A stretch of 64,000 bases of DNA from Pseudogulbenkiania subflava DSM 22618 (GTDB taxonomy: Bacteria > Pseudomonadota > Gammaproteobacteria > Burkholderiales > Chromobacteriaceae). A program made the position numbers and the translations under genes. Shown one piece after another: positions 27,663 to 37,377 of this stretch. Position 1 is the first letter of the stretch. The number at the start of each line of letters is the position of its first letter. The notes under the pieces are model-generated. The model was not told where the DNA came from, did no database searches, and was given only the letters and a program-made list of their open reading frames with translations. The DNA lies in the NCBI RefSeq assembly GCF_900177275.1, contig NZ_FXAG01000004.1:1-64000 (forward strand), written 5' to 3'.

Positions 27663-28073
27663 TCATCGTGGAGCCTCCCTTACTTTTCTGAAGGTCAATA
27701 CCAGGCAACCATCCGTCAGTTCCGGCGGGGCCGGCTCGAGGATGTGCAGGGGCAGCGGGATGTGGCGCTCGAAGCGTCCATAGGGAATTTCGATGCGGTG
27801 GATATGGGCAGCGCGGGAGGCGGGGAAGCGCCGCTCCGCCGCCACCGTGACCCCGCCCGGCTCGAACGCCACGACGATGGCCGCCGCCGGCACGCCCGGC
27901 AGGGCGACGTAGACGATCATGGCGTCCTCGCTCTCCACCACGTCGACCGGCGGCTCGAGGCAGGGCGCGCGCGCCGGGGTGCTGCGAAAGAACTGGCAAT
28001 GCAGCCGCTCGGCCTGCTCCAGCAGGGACAGGGCGTCGCCCCACATCCAGGACATCAGGTCGCGTGATCTCAT
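27663..28073 (-). CDS. Hsp20/alpha-crystallin family small heat-shock protein
   Basis: A 136-residue protein; the alpha-crystallin domain spans about 40-130 with PPVDVVESEDAMIVYVALPG, VTVAAERRF and a final strand LTDGCLVLTFRKV. The classic GVL motif is replaced by GCLVL, and no IxI tail is seen, so oligomer assembly may differ. ATG at 28073 has GGAGG ten bases upstream; an alternative ATG at 28082 is too close to it. Chaperone role is inferred from the family. Confidence 0.82.
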   Translation of the reverse strand: MRSRDLMSWMWGDALSLLEQAERLHCQFFRSTPARAPCLEPPVDVVESEDAMIVYVALPGVPAAAIVVAFEPGGVTVAAERRFPASRAAHIHRIEIPYGRFERHIPLPLHILEPAPPELTDGCLVLTFRKVREAPR

Positions 28074-28141
28074 GGTGCTCATGCCTCCCATGGGGGTTAA
28101 ATGGCGTTCCAAGCGCCGCTTTCAAGCCGGCTCCCGTGTCA

Positions 28142-28373
28142 GAACCTGTTCACGATCTGTCGCGAGCGGCCCTCAGCGGGATGAAAAGCAGCACAGAAAC
28201 CGGAATGTACAAGTAGTACATGAGGATTTCCGATCGCTGAGCGAATCGCTGCGTGCCAATCTATCGCTGGGCAAATCTAAAGATTTGCACGCGGAGATTG
28301 GCTCAGCGATAGATTCGCACGCAGTGCACATGAGCTCTGATCAGGGACGCGCAGCAAGATCGTGAACAGGTCC
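28142..28373. mobile_element. 232-bp MITE, copy 3, inserted at the lhr stop codon (TSD TCA)
   Basis: Same length and interior as copy 1, with GAACCTGTTCACGATCT at the left and AGATCGTGAACAGGTCC at the right. TCA flanks both sides (28139-28141 and 28374-28376); the right TCA is the TGA stop codon of lhr on the minus strand. The foldback interior is intact. Confidence 0.85.
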
Positions 28374-31300
28374 TCAGGAAAAATCCGCCAGCATCGGAGG
28401 GACGTGGCGCCGCAGCAGCGCGTTGTGGGCGCTCCATTGTTCCTGGGCGTCCAGGGTTTCGAGGTAACGCACCTCGCCGGCGGCGAACACGGCGACCGGC
28501 AGGCCGTCGCGGTACAGCACGCGGTTGCCGGTGAGCGCGGGTAGCTTCGCCCCCGGGGTCAGGATGCCGACCAGGTTGAGCGGGTCGGCACCGGACAGCG
28601 ACAGCCACTCGCCCGTGGGCGGCTTGCGCCGCACCTCGCGCAGCAGCCCCACCGCCTCGGGCAGCGCGAACTGCTCGCCGGAGAAACCGGCGACGAAGCG
28701 CCCGCCGCGGATGTCGCCGCGCGCCTCGAGCCGGCGGTAGACGCGCAAGAGGTCGCGCCACGGCGGCAGCCAGTCGGCCTCGCGCTCCAGCACGCGCCAG
28801 AACACCACGCCGTAGCGGCGCAGCAGGGTGCGCGCGACATGCTCGAGCGCCTCGTCAAGGTTGGCCGAAGCTGCGCCGCGCCGTGCCAGCGCCCAGCGTC
28901 CGGCGTCCTCCATGCCGAACATCACGGTGCGATGGTGGCGCCGGCGCGTGCTGCCGCCGCTGGGGCGCCGCCGCTCGGACGGCACCAGCAAGGCGCGCAG
29001 GCCGCCGAAGCTGTCGGAATTCACCAGCCCGACCGCCACCAGCTCGGCCAGCGCCTCTTCCACCTGCACACCCAATAAATGCGTGCTGTCGAGCAACTCG
29101 TCGAAGAACGAGGCGCCGTGCTGACGGATGCAGTCGGCCACCGCCTGGGCGCGCACACTGAGCGGCGGAGCATCCGGGGTGGCGGCGAGCTGCGTCCACA
29201 GCTGGGCGTTGCGACGGGCGAACAGCGTGATCGGCGTGGTGCGCACCGGCGTCACCCCCTTGCCCTTGCCGGCCTTGCCGGCCTTGTCTGGCTGCACGCT
29301 GCGCGGCGTCAGGCGCGCCCACGACAGGCGCCCGGCCAGGCACAGGTCGTCCAGCCAGGCCGGCTCGTAGGCCGGGATGCGCGCCGGCAGCAGCTCGGTC
29401 TCCCAGGCGCCGGCCGGCGCCTCGTAGCCTTCCAGCTGGGCGGCCACCGCCGCCACCGCGTCCGGCCCTTCCATGCGCGAGTCCGCGGCCACGTGCTGCC
29501 AGTCGAACAGGAAGCGCAGGAAGTCGCGCGCGGCCACCGGCTCGATCTCGGCACGCAGTTGCTTGACGGTGTAGCGGTGGATGCGCGCCAGCAGCCGGCG
29601 CTCGCACCATTCGTCTTCGGCCGCGTCGTCGCTGAAACGGCCACGCAGCGCGAAGCCTTCACCCTCTAGCGCGGCAAGGGCGATCGCGATGTCACCCGGC
29701 GCCATGCCCAGCGCAGCGGAGCAGGCCGATAAGGTGACAGGCCCCAGCCCTTCGAGCCGGCCGCGCACGATCTCGACCAGGGCGGTATCCGGCGTCCAGT
29801 CCTGCGGCGCCTCGCCCGGCGGAGCGCTGATGGCCGGTTGCGGCTTGAGTCCGGGCCACAGCGCCCGGAAGGGGCTCAAGCGCTCGGCGGCGATCCACAG
29901 CGCCGCGCCGTTGCGCTGCACGCGCGCCACGCGCCGCTGTTGCGCCAGTGCCATCAGCCATTCGCCCCAGCCCGGCTGCGCCGCCACTTCCGCTTCGGTG
30001 ACGAAGCTCAGCCACACCAGCGCGTCGTGCAGCTCATCGGCGTTGGCGGGGTCCGGCCAGGCTTCCTCGCGCACCCGGGCGATGGCGGCGGGGTCGAGCC
30101 GGCCGAGGTCGGCAGCGGTCTCGGGGTCGAGCCAGCGCCGGCTCATCACCGCCTGGGTGCGGCGCTCTTCCAGCGGCGCGTCGTCGAGGAAGGCATAGGG
30201 CTTGGCGGTGAGCACTTCGAGCGCCAACGGCGAGGGCTCGGTCAGGTCGCGCGCCGCGACGCGGATGGCGCCCGACTCCAGGCCGGCCAACAGGCGCTCG
30301 AAGCCGGCCACGTCCATGGCGTCGGTGAGGCAGTCGGCCAGGGTCTGGCGCACCAGCGGGTGGTCGGGGATTTCGCGCTCGCCCACCAGGTTCTCGGCGC
30401 AGGCGAGCTGGTCCGGGAAGATCGCCGTGATCAGGTCTTCGGCGTTCATGCGCATCAGCTGCGGCGGCACCTTCTTGCCGCCACGAAAACGCGGCAGCGC
30501 CAGCGCGATGCAGGCGACCCAGCGCCAGCGCGTGATGAACATCGGCGCGTCGAGCAGCGCCTGGATCAGTACCAGGCGCGCGCTGGCCGAGTGCAGATAG
30601 CGCGCCACCTCGGCCAGATCGAAGCTGTGCGCAGTGGTGAGCGACAGCACGATGTTGTCCTCGGTGGCGGCGGCCTGCAGCTCGAAGTTGAACTTGCGGC
30701 AGAAACGCTTGCGCAGGGCGAGTCCCCAGGCGCGGTTGACGCGGCTGCCGTACGGCGAGTGGATCACCAGCTGCATGCCGCCCACCGCGTCGAAAAAGCG
30801 TTCGAACACCAGGGTGTCCAGTGTCGGCAGGCAGCCCAGCGCGGCGTGCGCCGCCGCCAGGTAATCGACCAGCTGGCGCGCGGCCGGCGCGCCGACGCCC
30901 ATGTCGTCGGCCAGCCAGCGCAGCGCAGTGTCGCCTTGCGGGTCGAGCCGCAAGCGGTCGGCGGCCTCGGCGCGCAGCCGCGCCACCGCTTGCGACAGCT
31001 CGTCGCTGCGCCCCGGCGCCTCGCCGAACCAGAACGGAATCGACGGCGGCTGGCCGTGCGCGTCTTCCACCCGCACCGTGCCGCGCTCGATGCGCAGGAT
31101 GCGGTAGGAGTTGTTGCCGAGCTGGAACACGTCGCCGGCCGCGCTCTCCACCGCGAAGTCCTCGTTCACGGTGCCGACGATGTGGTTCTCCGGCTCCAGC
31201 AGCACCTGGTAGTCGGCCGTGTCCGGGATGGTGCCGCCGCTGGTCAGCGCGGTGAGCCGCGCATTACGCCGGCCGCGCAGCACGCGGTTGATCGCGTCGT

Positions 31301-32723
31301 GGTGGATCAGCGCGCCGTGGCGGCCGCGCCGGGTGCTGTAGCCTTCGGCCAACATGGCGAGTACCGCGCCGTAATCCTCCGGTGTCAGGGCGCGGTACGG
31401 CCAGGCGCGGCGCAGGCGCTGGTACAGCGCGTCCTCGTCCCAGTCCTGCGCGGCAACTTCGGCGACGATCTGCTGCGCCAGCACGTCGAGCGGCTGCGGC
31501 GGGATGATGAGATGGTCGAGCTCGCCGCACCGCACGCTGTCGAGCAGCGCCGCGCACTCCACCAGATCGTCGCGCGACAGCGGGAACAGCCGGCCCTTCG
31601 GGGTGCCGGTCACGGCGTGGCCGGAGCGGCCGACGCGCTGCAGAAACGCCGAGATCGAGCGCGGCGAGCCGAGCTGGCACGCCAGGTCGACGTCGCCGAT
31701 GTCGATGCCGAGTTCCAGCGAAGCGGTGGCGACCAGCGCGCGCAGTTCCCCGCGCTTGAGGCGCTGCTCGGCGTCCAGCCGCGCCTCGCGCGCCAGGCTG
31801 CCGTGATGCGCCGCCACCAGCGTCTCGCCCAGGCGCTCCGACAGATGGCGCGTGACGCGTTCGGCCAACCTGCGCGTGTTGACGAACACCAGCGTGGTGC
31901 GATGCTCATCGATCAGCGTGGCGAGCCGGTCGTACACCTGCTGCCACACCTCGCCCGACATCACCGCCTCGAGCGGCGAGAGCGGCACCTCCAGCGCCAG
32001 GTCGCGCCGCCGCACATGACCGGTATCGATGAGAGTGCAGTCCGGCGCGGAGCCGCCCTCCGCTGCGGCCCCGACCAGGAAGCGCGCCACCTCGTCGATC
32101 GGCTTCTGCGTGGCCGACAGGCCGACCCGCACCAGCGTATCCCCGGTCAGCGCCGCCAGCCGCTCCAGCGACAGCGCCAGGTGCGAGCCGCGCTTGTTCG
32201 GCGCCAGCGCGTGAATCTCGTCGACGATCACGGTGCGCGTGGTCGTGAGCATCCTGCGGCCCGACTCGGAACCGAGCAGCACGTACAGCGACTCCGGGGT
32301 GGTGACCACGATGTGCGGCGGGCGGCGGCGCATCTTCTCGCGCTCCGCCTGCGGCGTGTCGCCGGTGCGTACCAGGGTGCGGATTTCCACCTCGGGCAGG
32401 CCCTGCTGTCGCAACACGTCGCCGATGCCGGCCAGCGGCGTTTCCAGGTTCTTCTGGATATCGTTCGACAGCGCCTTGAGCGGCGAGACGTAGACCACCT
32501 GCGTCTCGTCCGGCAGCCCTCCATCCAGCCCCTCGCACACCAGCGTGTCGATGGCGGCGAGAAACGCGGCCAGCGTCTTGCCGGAGCCGGTCGGCGCGGC
32601 GATCAGCACGTGGCGGCCGGACTGGATCACCGGCCAGGCCTGCGCCTGGGCGGCGGTAGGCGTGGCGAAAGTGTCGACGAACCACTGCGCCACCGCCGGA
32701 TGAAAGAAGGGAAGCGGATTCAC
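28374..32723 (-). CDS. lhr: Lhr-family DEAD/DEAH-box ATP-dependent DNA helicase
   Basis: A 1449-residue superfamily 2 helicase, close to E. coli Lhr (1538). Motif [13 protein letters not shown], motif Ia [13 protein letters not shown], motif II DEIH ([20 protein letters not shown]), motif [12 protein letters not shown] and motif [10 protein letters not shown] lie in the first 400 residues; the Lhr core (winged helix, beta-barrel) and the large C-terminal domain follow. Lhr takes part in DNA repair and resolves DNA:RNA hybrids. Start is GTG at 32723. The stop codon abuts a mobile element. One 14-bp word (28857-28870) is inside. Confidence 0.93.
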   Translation of the reverse strand: MNPLPFFHPAVAQWFVDTFATPTAAQAQAWPVIQSGRHVLIAAPTGSGKTLAAFLAAIDTLVCEGLDGGLPDETQVVYVSPLKALSNDIQKNLETPLAGIGDVLRQQGLPEVEIRTLVRTGDTPQAEREKMRRRPPHIVVTTPESLYVLLGSESGRRMLTTTRTVIVDEIHALAPNKRGSHLALSLERLAALTGDTLVRVGLSATQKPIDEVARFLVGAAAEGGSAPDCTLIDTGHVRRRDLALEVPLSPLEAVMSGEVWQQVYDRLATLIDEHRTTLVFVNTRRLAERVTRHLSERLGETLVAAHHGSLAREARLDAEQRLKRGELRALVATASLELGIDIGDVDLACQLGSPRSISAFLQRVGRSGHAVTGTPKGRLFPLSRDDLVECAALLDSVRCGELDHLIIPPQPLDVLAQQIVAEVAAQDWDEDALYQRLRRAWPYRALTPEDYGAVLAMLAEGYSTRRGRHGALIHHDAINRVLRGRRNARLTALTSGGTIPDTADYQVLLEPENHIVGTVNEDFAVESAAGDVFQLGNNSYRILRIERGTVRVEDAHGQPPSIPFWFGEAPGRSDELSQAVARLRAEAADRLRLDPQGDTALRWLADDMGVGAPAARQLVDYLAAAHAALGCLPTLDTLVFERFFDAVGGMQLVIHSPYGSRVNRAWGLALRKRFCRKFNFELQAAATEDNIVLSLTTAHSFDLAEVARYLHSASARLVLIQALLDAPMFITRWRWVACIALALPRFRGGKKVPPQLMRMNAEDLITAIFPDQLACAENLVGEREIPDHPLVRQTLADCLTDAMDVAGFERLLAGLESGAIRVAARDLTEPSPLALEVLTAKPYAFLDDAPLEERRTQAVMSRRWLDPETAADLGRLDPAAIARVREEAWPDPANADELHDALVWLSFVTEAEVAAQPGWGEWLMALAQQRRVARVQRNGAALWIAAERLSPFRALWPGLKPQPAISAPPGEAPQDWTPDTALVEIVRGRLEGLGPVTLSACSAALGMAPGDIAIALAALEGEGFALRGRFSDDAAEDEWCERRLLARIHRYTVKQLRAEIEPVAARDFLRFLFDWQHVAADSRMEGPDAVAAVAAQLEGYEAPAGAWETELLPARIPAYEPAWLDDLCLAGRLSWARLTPRSVQPDKAGKAGKGKGVTPVRTTPITLFARRNAQLWTQLAATPDAPPLSVRAQAVADCIRQHGASFFDELLDSTHLLGVQVEEALAELVAVGLVNSDSFGGLRALLVPSERRRPSGGSTRRRHHRTVMFGMEDAGRWALARRGAASANLDEALEHVARTLLRRYGVVFWRVLEREADWLPPWRDLLRVYRRLEARGDIRGGRFVAGFSGEQFALPEAVGLLREVRRKPPTGEWLSLSGADPLNLVGILTPGAKLPALTGNRVLYRDGLPVAVFAAGEVRYLETLDAQEQWSAHNALLRRHVPPMLADFS
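28857..28870 (+). repeat. Exact 14-bp word AAGGTTGGCCGAAG, inside lhr
   Basis: Exact copy in the 3' part of the lhr coding region, plus-strand orientation opposite to the gene. Two further partial copies are in the same gene (near 31344 and 31860). Confidence 0.5.
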
Positions 32724-32915
32724 GCGTCACATCACGGCAAAGGGGGACGCTTTCATGGTAGTGCAGCCGGCAAGGAGGATGGGGTGCGCCCCTTTTCCTG
32801 AGAAGGCACTGGCGGCAGGATATGGCCTCGGTGCGCAGGCCTCACGGCCGGGATGCGCTTTGCACCGCCTCCCTTGGGAGGGCCCGCGATAGCCGAGCCC
32901 GCCCGCGCCGATCCG

Positions 32916-33704
32916 CTATGCCTCGCCGCGCAACTGACGCCGGTAGCGCTCCGGCGAGAAGCCGATCTGCTTGCGGAACATCGCGATGAACGCCGAGGCG
33001 GTGCCGTAGCTCAGGCGCGCGGCGATCTCCTGCACCGGCCAGCCCTCCTTCAGCCACGCCAGCGCCTGCAGCAGACGCACGCGGTTGCGCCACTGCACGA
33101 AGCTCATGCCCAGCTCGCGCTGAAAGCGCCGCGCCAAGGTGCGTTCGGTGCTGTGCACCTGCTCGGCCCACTGCGCCAGCGTGGTGGCGTCGGCCGGATC
33201 GAGACGGATGGCGTGCAGGATCGGCGCCAGTTGGCGGTCGGCACTCTCCGGCAGATAGCTGTCCTCGGCCCCCGCCCGCACCAGGTGCTCCACCAAAAGC
33301 TCCGCCTGGCGCACGTCCCAGTCGCCCGCCATGGCCGTCACGCGGCGCTGGCAGAAATCCTCCAGCAAGGCCCGCACCACCGGGGTCTGTTGTATCAGGC
33401 ACGGTCCGGCCGGCAGGCGCGCCGCCAGCGCGTCGTCGACGTAGACCGAGGTGTACGCCATCGCCAGGCGCACGTAGGCCGCGTGCGGCAGGTCGGCCGG
33501 CACCCACACCAGGTAGTCGGCCGGCGCAGTCAGCTTGCTACCATCCACCTCCAACTCGATCAGCCCCAGGCTGATGCGATTGAGCTGTCCCCAAGGGTGC
33601 CGGTGCAGCCCAAAGTCGGTATGAGGTTCGAACTGGTCATAGCGGAAGTGGAGCGGCGCCGGTGGCGGCAGCTGCAGGTCGGCGTCCCTATAAGGCAGGT
33701 CCAT
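32916..33704 (-). CDS. AraC-family transcriptional regulator (NimR-like)
   Basis: A 262-residue regulator with an N-terminal cupin (about 20-90: HTDFGLHRHPWGQLNRI) and a C-terminal double helix-turn-helix (about 165-258: LAQWAEQVHSTERTLARRFQ and IAARLSYGTASAFIAMFRKQIGFSPERYRR). This arrangement matches NimR/YeaM, which controls a divergent efflux gene. Here the divergent neighbour, starting 96 bases away, is an EamA-family permease and is the probable target. Confidence 0.88.
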   Translation of the reverse strand: MDLPYRDADLQLPPPAPLHFRYDQFEPHTDFGLHRHPWGQLNRISLGLIELEVDGSKLTAPADYLVWVPADLPHAAYVRLAMAYTSVYVDDALAARLPAGPCLIQQTPVVRALLEDFCQRRVTAMAGDWDVRQAELLVEHLVRAGAEDSYLPESADRQLAPILHAIRLDPADATTLAQWAEQVHSTERTLARRFQRELGMSFVQWRNRVRLLQALAWLKEGWPVQEIAARLSYGTASAFIAMFRKQIGFSPERYRRQLRGEA

Positions 33705-33799
33705 ATTGTCGGCTTTGCCTCATCGTTTTGTCCGGTTTGCATTATAAGCAGAGAAAACGACAGCGCTACACTGGCGGCATTCCATCCGAGGAGCCGGTC

Positions 33800-34693
33800 A
33801 TGCCAGTGCTGTTCCCCTTGCTGGCGGTGCTGATCTGGGCCGCCAATACCGTGGTGTCCAAGGCCGCCGCCACGCTGTTCGACCCCGCCGCCATCTCCTT
33901 CTACCGCTGGCTGGTGGCCGCGCTGGTGCTGAGCCCGTTCTGCCTCTCTCCGCTGTGGCGCCAGCGTCGCGCCCTGCTCCCCCATCTGCCGCGCTTTGCC
34001 GTGCTGGCCGTGCTCGGCATGGTGCTGTACCAGTGCCTGGCCTATTACGCCGCGCACAGCACCAGCGCCACCAATATGGGTGTGATCTGCGCGCTGATCC
34101 CGCTCCTGGGCCTGCTGCTGAACGGCCTGGTGTTCGGCCAACGTGTCGGCCCGGCGGCGGTGCTGGGCGTGGCCCTGTCGCTGGCGGGCGTGCTCTACCT
34201 GCTGGGCCGGGGCGACCCGGCCAGCCTGCTCGCCGCCGGCGTCAATCGCGGCGACGCGCTGATCCTGGTCGGATCGACGGCCTATGCACTGTACGGCATC
34301 CTGCTCAAGCGCTGGGCGCCGCCGTTCGGACCATGGTTCAACCTGTACGTGCAGGTGCTGCTGGCGGTGGCGATGCTGGCTCCGCTGGCGCTCACCGCCG
34401 ACAGCCTGGCCATCCCGCGGCAAGGCGTGGGGCTGGTGCTGTTCGCCGGCATCGCCTCATCGGTGCTGGCGGCCTACTTCTGGATGCGCGGCATCGAACG
34501 GCTGGGCAGCGAACGCACCGCCATCTTCATGAACCTGCTGCCGCTGTTCACCGCCCTGATCGCCAGCACCCTGCTGGGCGAAACCATCCACGCCCACCAC
34601 TGGCTGGGCGGCGGGCTGATCCTGCTCGGGGTGAGCCTGACCCAGGGCGGCTTCGGCAGCGTGTTGAAGCGCTGGCGGCTGCAGGCGGGGTAA
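33800..34693 (+). CDS. EamA-family (DMT superfamily) transporter
   Basis: A 297-residue membrane protein with ten predicted helices in two EamA repeats (about 1-135 and 150-290). Landmarks: LIWAANTVVSKAAATLFDP, FYRWLVAALVL, and the second-repeat GSERTAIFMNLLPLFTALIA. These proteins usually export metabolites such as amino acids or drugs. ATG at 33800 follows GAGGAG. It is probably controlled by the divergent AraC regulator. Confidence 0.9.
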   Translation: MPVLFPLLAVLIWAANTVVSKAAATLFDPAAISFYRWLVAALVLSPFCLSPLWRQRRALLPHLPRFAVLAVLGMVLYQCLAYYAAHSTSATNMGVICALIPLLGLLLNGLVFGQRVGPAAVLGVALSLAGVLYLLGRGDPASLLAAGVNRGDALILVGSTAYALYGILLKRWAPPFGPWFNLYVQVLLAVAMLAPLALTADSLAIPRQGVGLVLFAGIASSVLAAYFWMRGIERLGSERTAIFMNLLPLFTALIASTLLGETIHAHHWLGGGLILLGVSLTQGGFGSVLKRWRLQAG

Positions 34694-34778
34694 GACCGGG
34701 CGCGGCGGGGCGCCCCGACCGGCAAGCCCGGCACCATGGCCTACACTGTGAAGATGTCCGTCGCCACGGCGTTTTGTC

Positions 34779-35048
34779 ATGCCCCACATCACCTTCGCCG
34801 CCGCCATCCAGCGTCACATCGTCTGCCCGGAACGGGAGGTCGTCGCGCCGACCGTCGGAGCGGCGCTGGAGGCTGTGTTTGCACTCCAGCCGGAACTGCG
34901 CGGCTACCTCCTCGACGACCAGGGACAGTTGCGCCGCCACATGGCCATCTTCGTCGACGGCCACGCCATCCGCGACCGCCAGCGCCTGGGCGACCACGTT
35001 GCCCCCGGCAGCCGCATCTACGTGGTGCAGGCGCTCTCCGGCGGCTGA
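34779..35048 (+). CDS. MoaD/ThiS-like small beta-grasp protein
   Basis: An 89-residue protein ending in Gly-Gly after SRIYVVQALS, with strands spaced as in MoaD/ThiS. The di-glycine tail is the thiocarboxylation or adenylation site in sulfur-carrier proteins, so it may carry sulfur or act as a ubiquitin-like tag. No MoeB/ThiF-like activating enzyme is nearby. It is followed 16 bases later by a BNR-repeat protein, apparently in one operon. Confidence 0.75.
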   Translation: MPHITFAAAIQRHIVCPEREVVAPTVGAALEAVFALQPELRGYLLDDQGQLRRHMAIFVDGHAIRDRQRLGDHVAPGSRIYVVQALSGG

Positions 35049-35063
35049 TACAGGACTCCCCCC

Positions 35064-36173
35064 ATGAACGACCAACTCCTCGTTGCCACGCGCAAAGGGC
35101 TGTTCATCCTGCACCACCACCGTGATGGTCGGTGGCAGACGGCCGAAACCCATTTCCTCGGCGAACCGGTCAGCATGGCGCTGGTCGACCCGCGCGACGA
35201 TACGCTGTACGCCGCCCTCAACCTCGGCCATTTCGGCGTCAAGCTGTGGCGGCGCCGCGCCGGCGCCGCGGAATGGGAGCCATGCGCGGTGCCGGTGTAC
35301 CCGCCGCAGCCCGACCCGCTGCCCGAGCCCTTGCCGGACCATCCGCCCGCCGCGCCCTGGTCGCTGCAGCAGATCTGGGCGCTGGAACCCGGCGGCTCCG
35401 ACCAGCCGGGCGTACTGTGGGCCGGCACCATCCCGGGCGGCCTGTTCCGCTCCGACGACGGCGGCGACAGCTGGACGCTGAACCGCCCGCTGTGGGACCG
35501 CCCGGAGCGCACGGAATGGTTCGGCGGCGGCTACGACGCCCCCGGCATCCATTCCATCTGTGTCGATCCGCGCGACAGCCGCCACCTCACCCTCGCTGTG
35601 TCCTGCGGCGGCGTGTGGCAGAGCCATGACGACGGCGCCAGCTGGGACTGCACCAGCGCCGGCATGGAGGCCGACTACATGCCGCCCGAACGGCGCGAAG
35701 ACCCCAACATCCAGGACCCGCACCGCATGGTGCAATGCGCAGGCACCCCCGAGACGCTGTGGGTACAGCATCACAATGGCATCTTCCGCTCCAGCGACGG
35801 CGGCGCGCAGTGGCAACGGCTCTTCGCCCAGCCCTCCAGCTTCGGCTTCGCCGTCGCCGTCCATCCGCTGGAGCCCGATACCGCTTGGTTCGTCCCAGCC
35901 GTCAAGGACGTGTGCCGTGTTCCGGTGGACGCCCGCTTCGTCGTCACCCGCACCCAGGACGGCGGCGCCAGCTTCGAGCCCCTGGACGACGGCCTGCCGT
36001 CGCCCCCGGCCTATGACCTGGTCTACCGCCACGGACTGGCGGTGGACGCCACGGGCCTGCGCCTGGCCATGGGCTCCACCACCGGCGGGCTGTGGCTGAC
36101 CGAAGACGGCGGGGAACACTGGCAGTGTCTGTCGGCGCACTTGCCGCCGATCTATTGCGTGCGTTTCGGCTGA
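35064..36173 (+). CDS. BNR/sialidase-like beta-propeller protein
   Basis: A 369-residue cytoplasmic protein (no signal peptide) with repeated Asp-box sequences SDDGGDSWTLN, SHDDGASWDCT, SSDGGAQWQR, TQDGGASFEP and TEDGGEHWQC, about one per propeller blade. Asp boxes occur in sialidases and photosystem II assembly (YCF48) proteins; the catalytic residues of a true sialidase are not evident. It starts ATGAACGACC after a weak GGA. Pairing with a MoaD-like protein recurs in bacteria as far as I recall, with no known function. Confidence 0.78.
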   Translation: MNDQLLVATRKGLFILHHHRDGRWQTAETHFLGEPVSMALVDPRDDTLYAALNLGHFGVKLWRRRAGAAEWEPCAVPVYPPQPDPLPEPLPDHPPAAPWSLQQIWALEPGGSDQPGVLWAGTIPGGLFRSDDGGDSWTLNRPLWDRPERTEWFGGGYDAPGIHSICVDPRDSRHLTLAVSCGGVWQSHDDGASWDCTSAGMEADYMPPERREDPNIQDPHRMVQCAGTPETLWVQHHNGIFRSSDGGAQWQRLFAQPSSFGFAVAVHPLEPDTAWFVPAVKDVCRVPVDARFVVTRTQDGGASFEPLDDGLPSPPAYDLVYRHGLAVDATGLRLAMGSTTGGLWLTEDGGEHWQCLSAHLPPIYCVRFG

Positions 36174-36373
36174 GCGTGTGGCCGCGCCCATGGCCTTGCC
36201 GCCCACAGAAGCGCTTGTGTGCCCCCCCTGCCCGCCCGGTCCCGGCGGATGACCCCGTCTCGCGGCTGCCGATGCGGGTCGGCACGAACCGTGCGCCCGC
36301 CACAAGCGCCCACCGGCTTGCTGCACGCCGATTGTATCGGCCCGGCCAGCATGATTTTTGTTGCGTCTCCCCC

Positions 36374-36384
36374 GACAGCTATAC
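36374..36384 (+). promoter_or_regulatory. Candidate promoter -10 (TATACT) of the response-regulator gene
   Basis: TATACT follows a TTGTTG hexamer by 16-17 bases. It lies about 45 bases upstream of the first plausible start codon of the response-regulator gene. Assignment is by inspection only. Confidence 0.4.
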
Positions 36385-36423
36385 TCAATCATCGCCGCAA
36401 CAAGTAACAAGAATGGTCGTGGC

Positions 36424-37377
36424 ATGAGACATGCCGTGCGAAACTCCCTCATGCGTTTACCCGCCTCCCACCGTGGCAATCGGCCGGTGGGAGGCTTTCA
36501 CGTTGCCGCCGCCTCCAGGGCGGCTTACCCTGCCCGCCAGCGCCCCCCGGCCCACTCTTCCGGCGCCATCCCGCCTCGCCCTGCCCCTACCCTCTCCGAG
36601 CCGGCACGGTGGTCTTTCCGGCTGGCCGGTGAGCAGCCCGGTGCCCTGGGCGACGAGCCGCCGAGCGGTGCCGCCCCCCTCCGCAACGGCACAATTTTCA
36701 GGCGCCCCCCCATCCACACCATCCGCGTGCTGCTGGCCAACGACCGCCAGCTCATCCTGTGGGGCCTCGAAAAACTGATCAACGCCGAGATGCCGCGCAT
36801 GAAGGTCATCGCCAAGGCCATCAGCAATGCAGAGCTGTTGAGCCTGACCGAAAAGTACCACCCCGACGTGACCCTGCTGCACCTGGAACTGGGCGGCGAG
36901 AGCAACGTCGACCTCATTCCCGACCTGCTGCACAACGCGCACGGGCAGGTGCTCATCCTCAGCGGGGTCAGCGACAAGCAGGTGCTGGAGCGTGCCGTGC
37001 TCAACGGCGCCCACGGCATCCTGCGCAAGGAAGAGCCGGTGGAAGCCATCGTCAAGGCCATCGAAAGGGTGCATCAAGGCGAGTTCTGGCTCGACCGCAT
37101 CACCACCGGCAACCTGATCGAGGGATTGGCTGGCAACAGCCCGCCCGACCCGGAAACCCAGCGGCAGGCGACGCTGACGCCACGGGAGCGCGACATCATC
37201 GCCGCCGTGGTCAACCATCCCGGGGCCCGCTGCCGCGAGCTGGCGGGCCTGCTCTACATCAGCGAGCACACGCTGCGCAACCGCCTGTCTCGGATCTACA
37301 GCAAGCTGGACGTGGCGAACCGCCTCGACCTGTTCGCCTATGCCAGCCAATGCGGACTCGGGCAGCCTCCGGGCTGA
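36424..37377 (+). CDS. NarL/LuxR-type response regulator with degenerate receiver
   Basis: Up to 317 residues. After a low-complexity N-terminal stretch (about 1-95) comes a receiver domain (about 97-215: IRVLLANDRQLILWGLEKLI, GILRKEEPVEAIVKAI) and a LuxR helix-turn-helix (about 245-310: LTPRERDIIAAVVNHPGARC, ELAGLLYISEHTLRNRLSRI). The phospho-acceptor Asp is replaced: the expected LLDL is LLHL, so it is probably not controlled by classical phosphorylation. The start is uncertain; ATGs at 36424 and 36451 lack strong ribosome-binding sites. It lies upstream of the peptide cluster and might regulate it. Confidence 0.75.
   Translation: MRHAVRNSLMRLPASHRGNRPVGGFHVAAASRAAYPARQRPPAHSSGAIPPRPAPTLSEPARWSFRLAGEQPGALGDEPPSGAAPLRNGTIFRRPPIHTIRVLLANDRQLILWGLEKLINAEMPRMKVIAKAISNAELLSLTEKYHPDVTLLHLELGGESNVDLIPDLLHNAHGQVLILSGVSDKQVLERAVLNGAHGILRKEEPVEAIVKAIERVHQGEFWLDRITTGNLIEGLAGNSPPDPETQRQATLTPRERDIIAAVVNHPGARCRELAGLLYISEHTLRNRLSRIYSKLDVANRLDLFAYASQCGLGQPPG
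36463..36495 (+). terminator. Perfect 11-bp hairpin inside the 5' end of the regulator gene
   Basis: GCCTCCCACCG / CGGTGGGAGGC with an 11-base loop, followed by TTT and then mixed bases. It could be a terminator or attenuator in the leader. If so, the true start codon of the regulator would lie downstream. Confidence 0.45.

Noticed and set aside
26665-28125. Open frame of 486 codons antisense to pirin and overlapping hsp20
   Set aside because: Low-complexity shadow; pirin and Hsp20 are both certain in other frames.
27919-28365. Similar short peptides encoded within several MITE copies (RSLSESLRANLSLGKSKD type)
   Set aside because: The frame is open in some copies only because the copies are similar; it lacks a constant start and is broken by indels in copy 2.
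29838-32801. Open frame of 987 codons antisense to lhr
   Set aside because: Composition (Arg, Gln, His, Ala) is that of an antisense shadow of a GC-rich gene; lhr has all helicase motifs.
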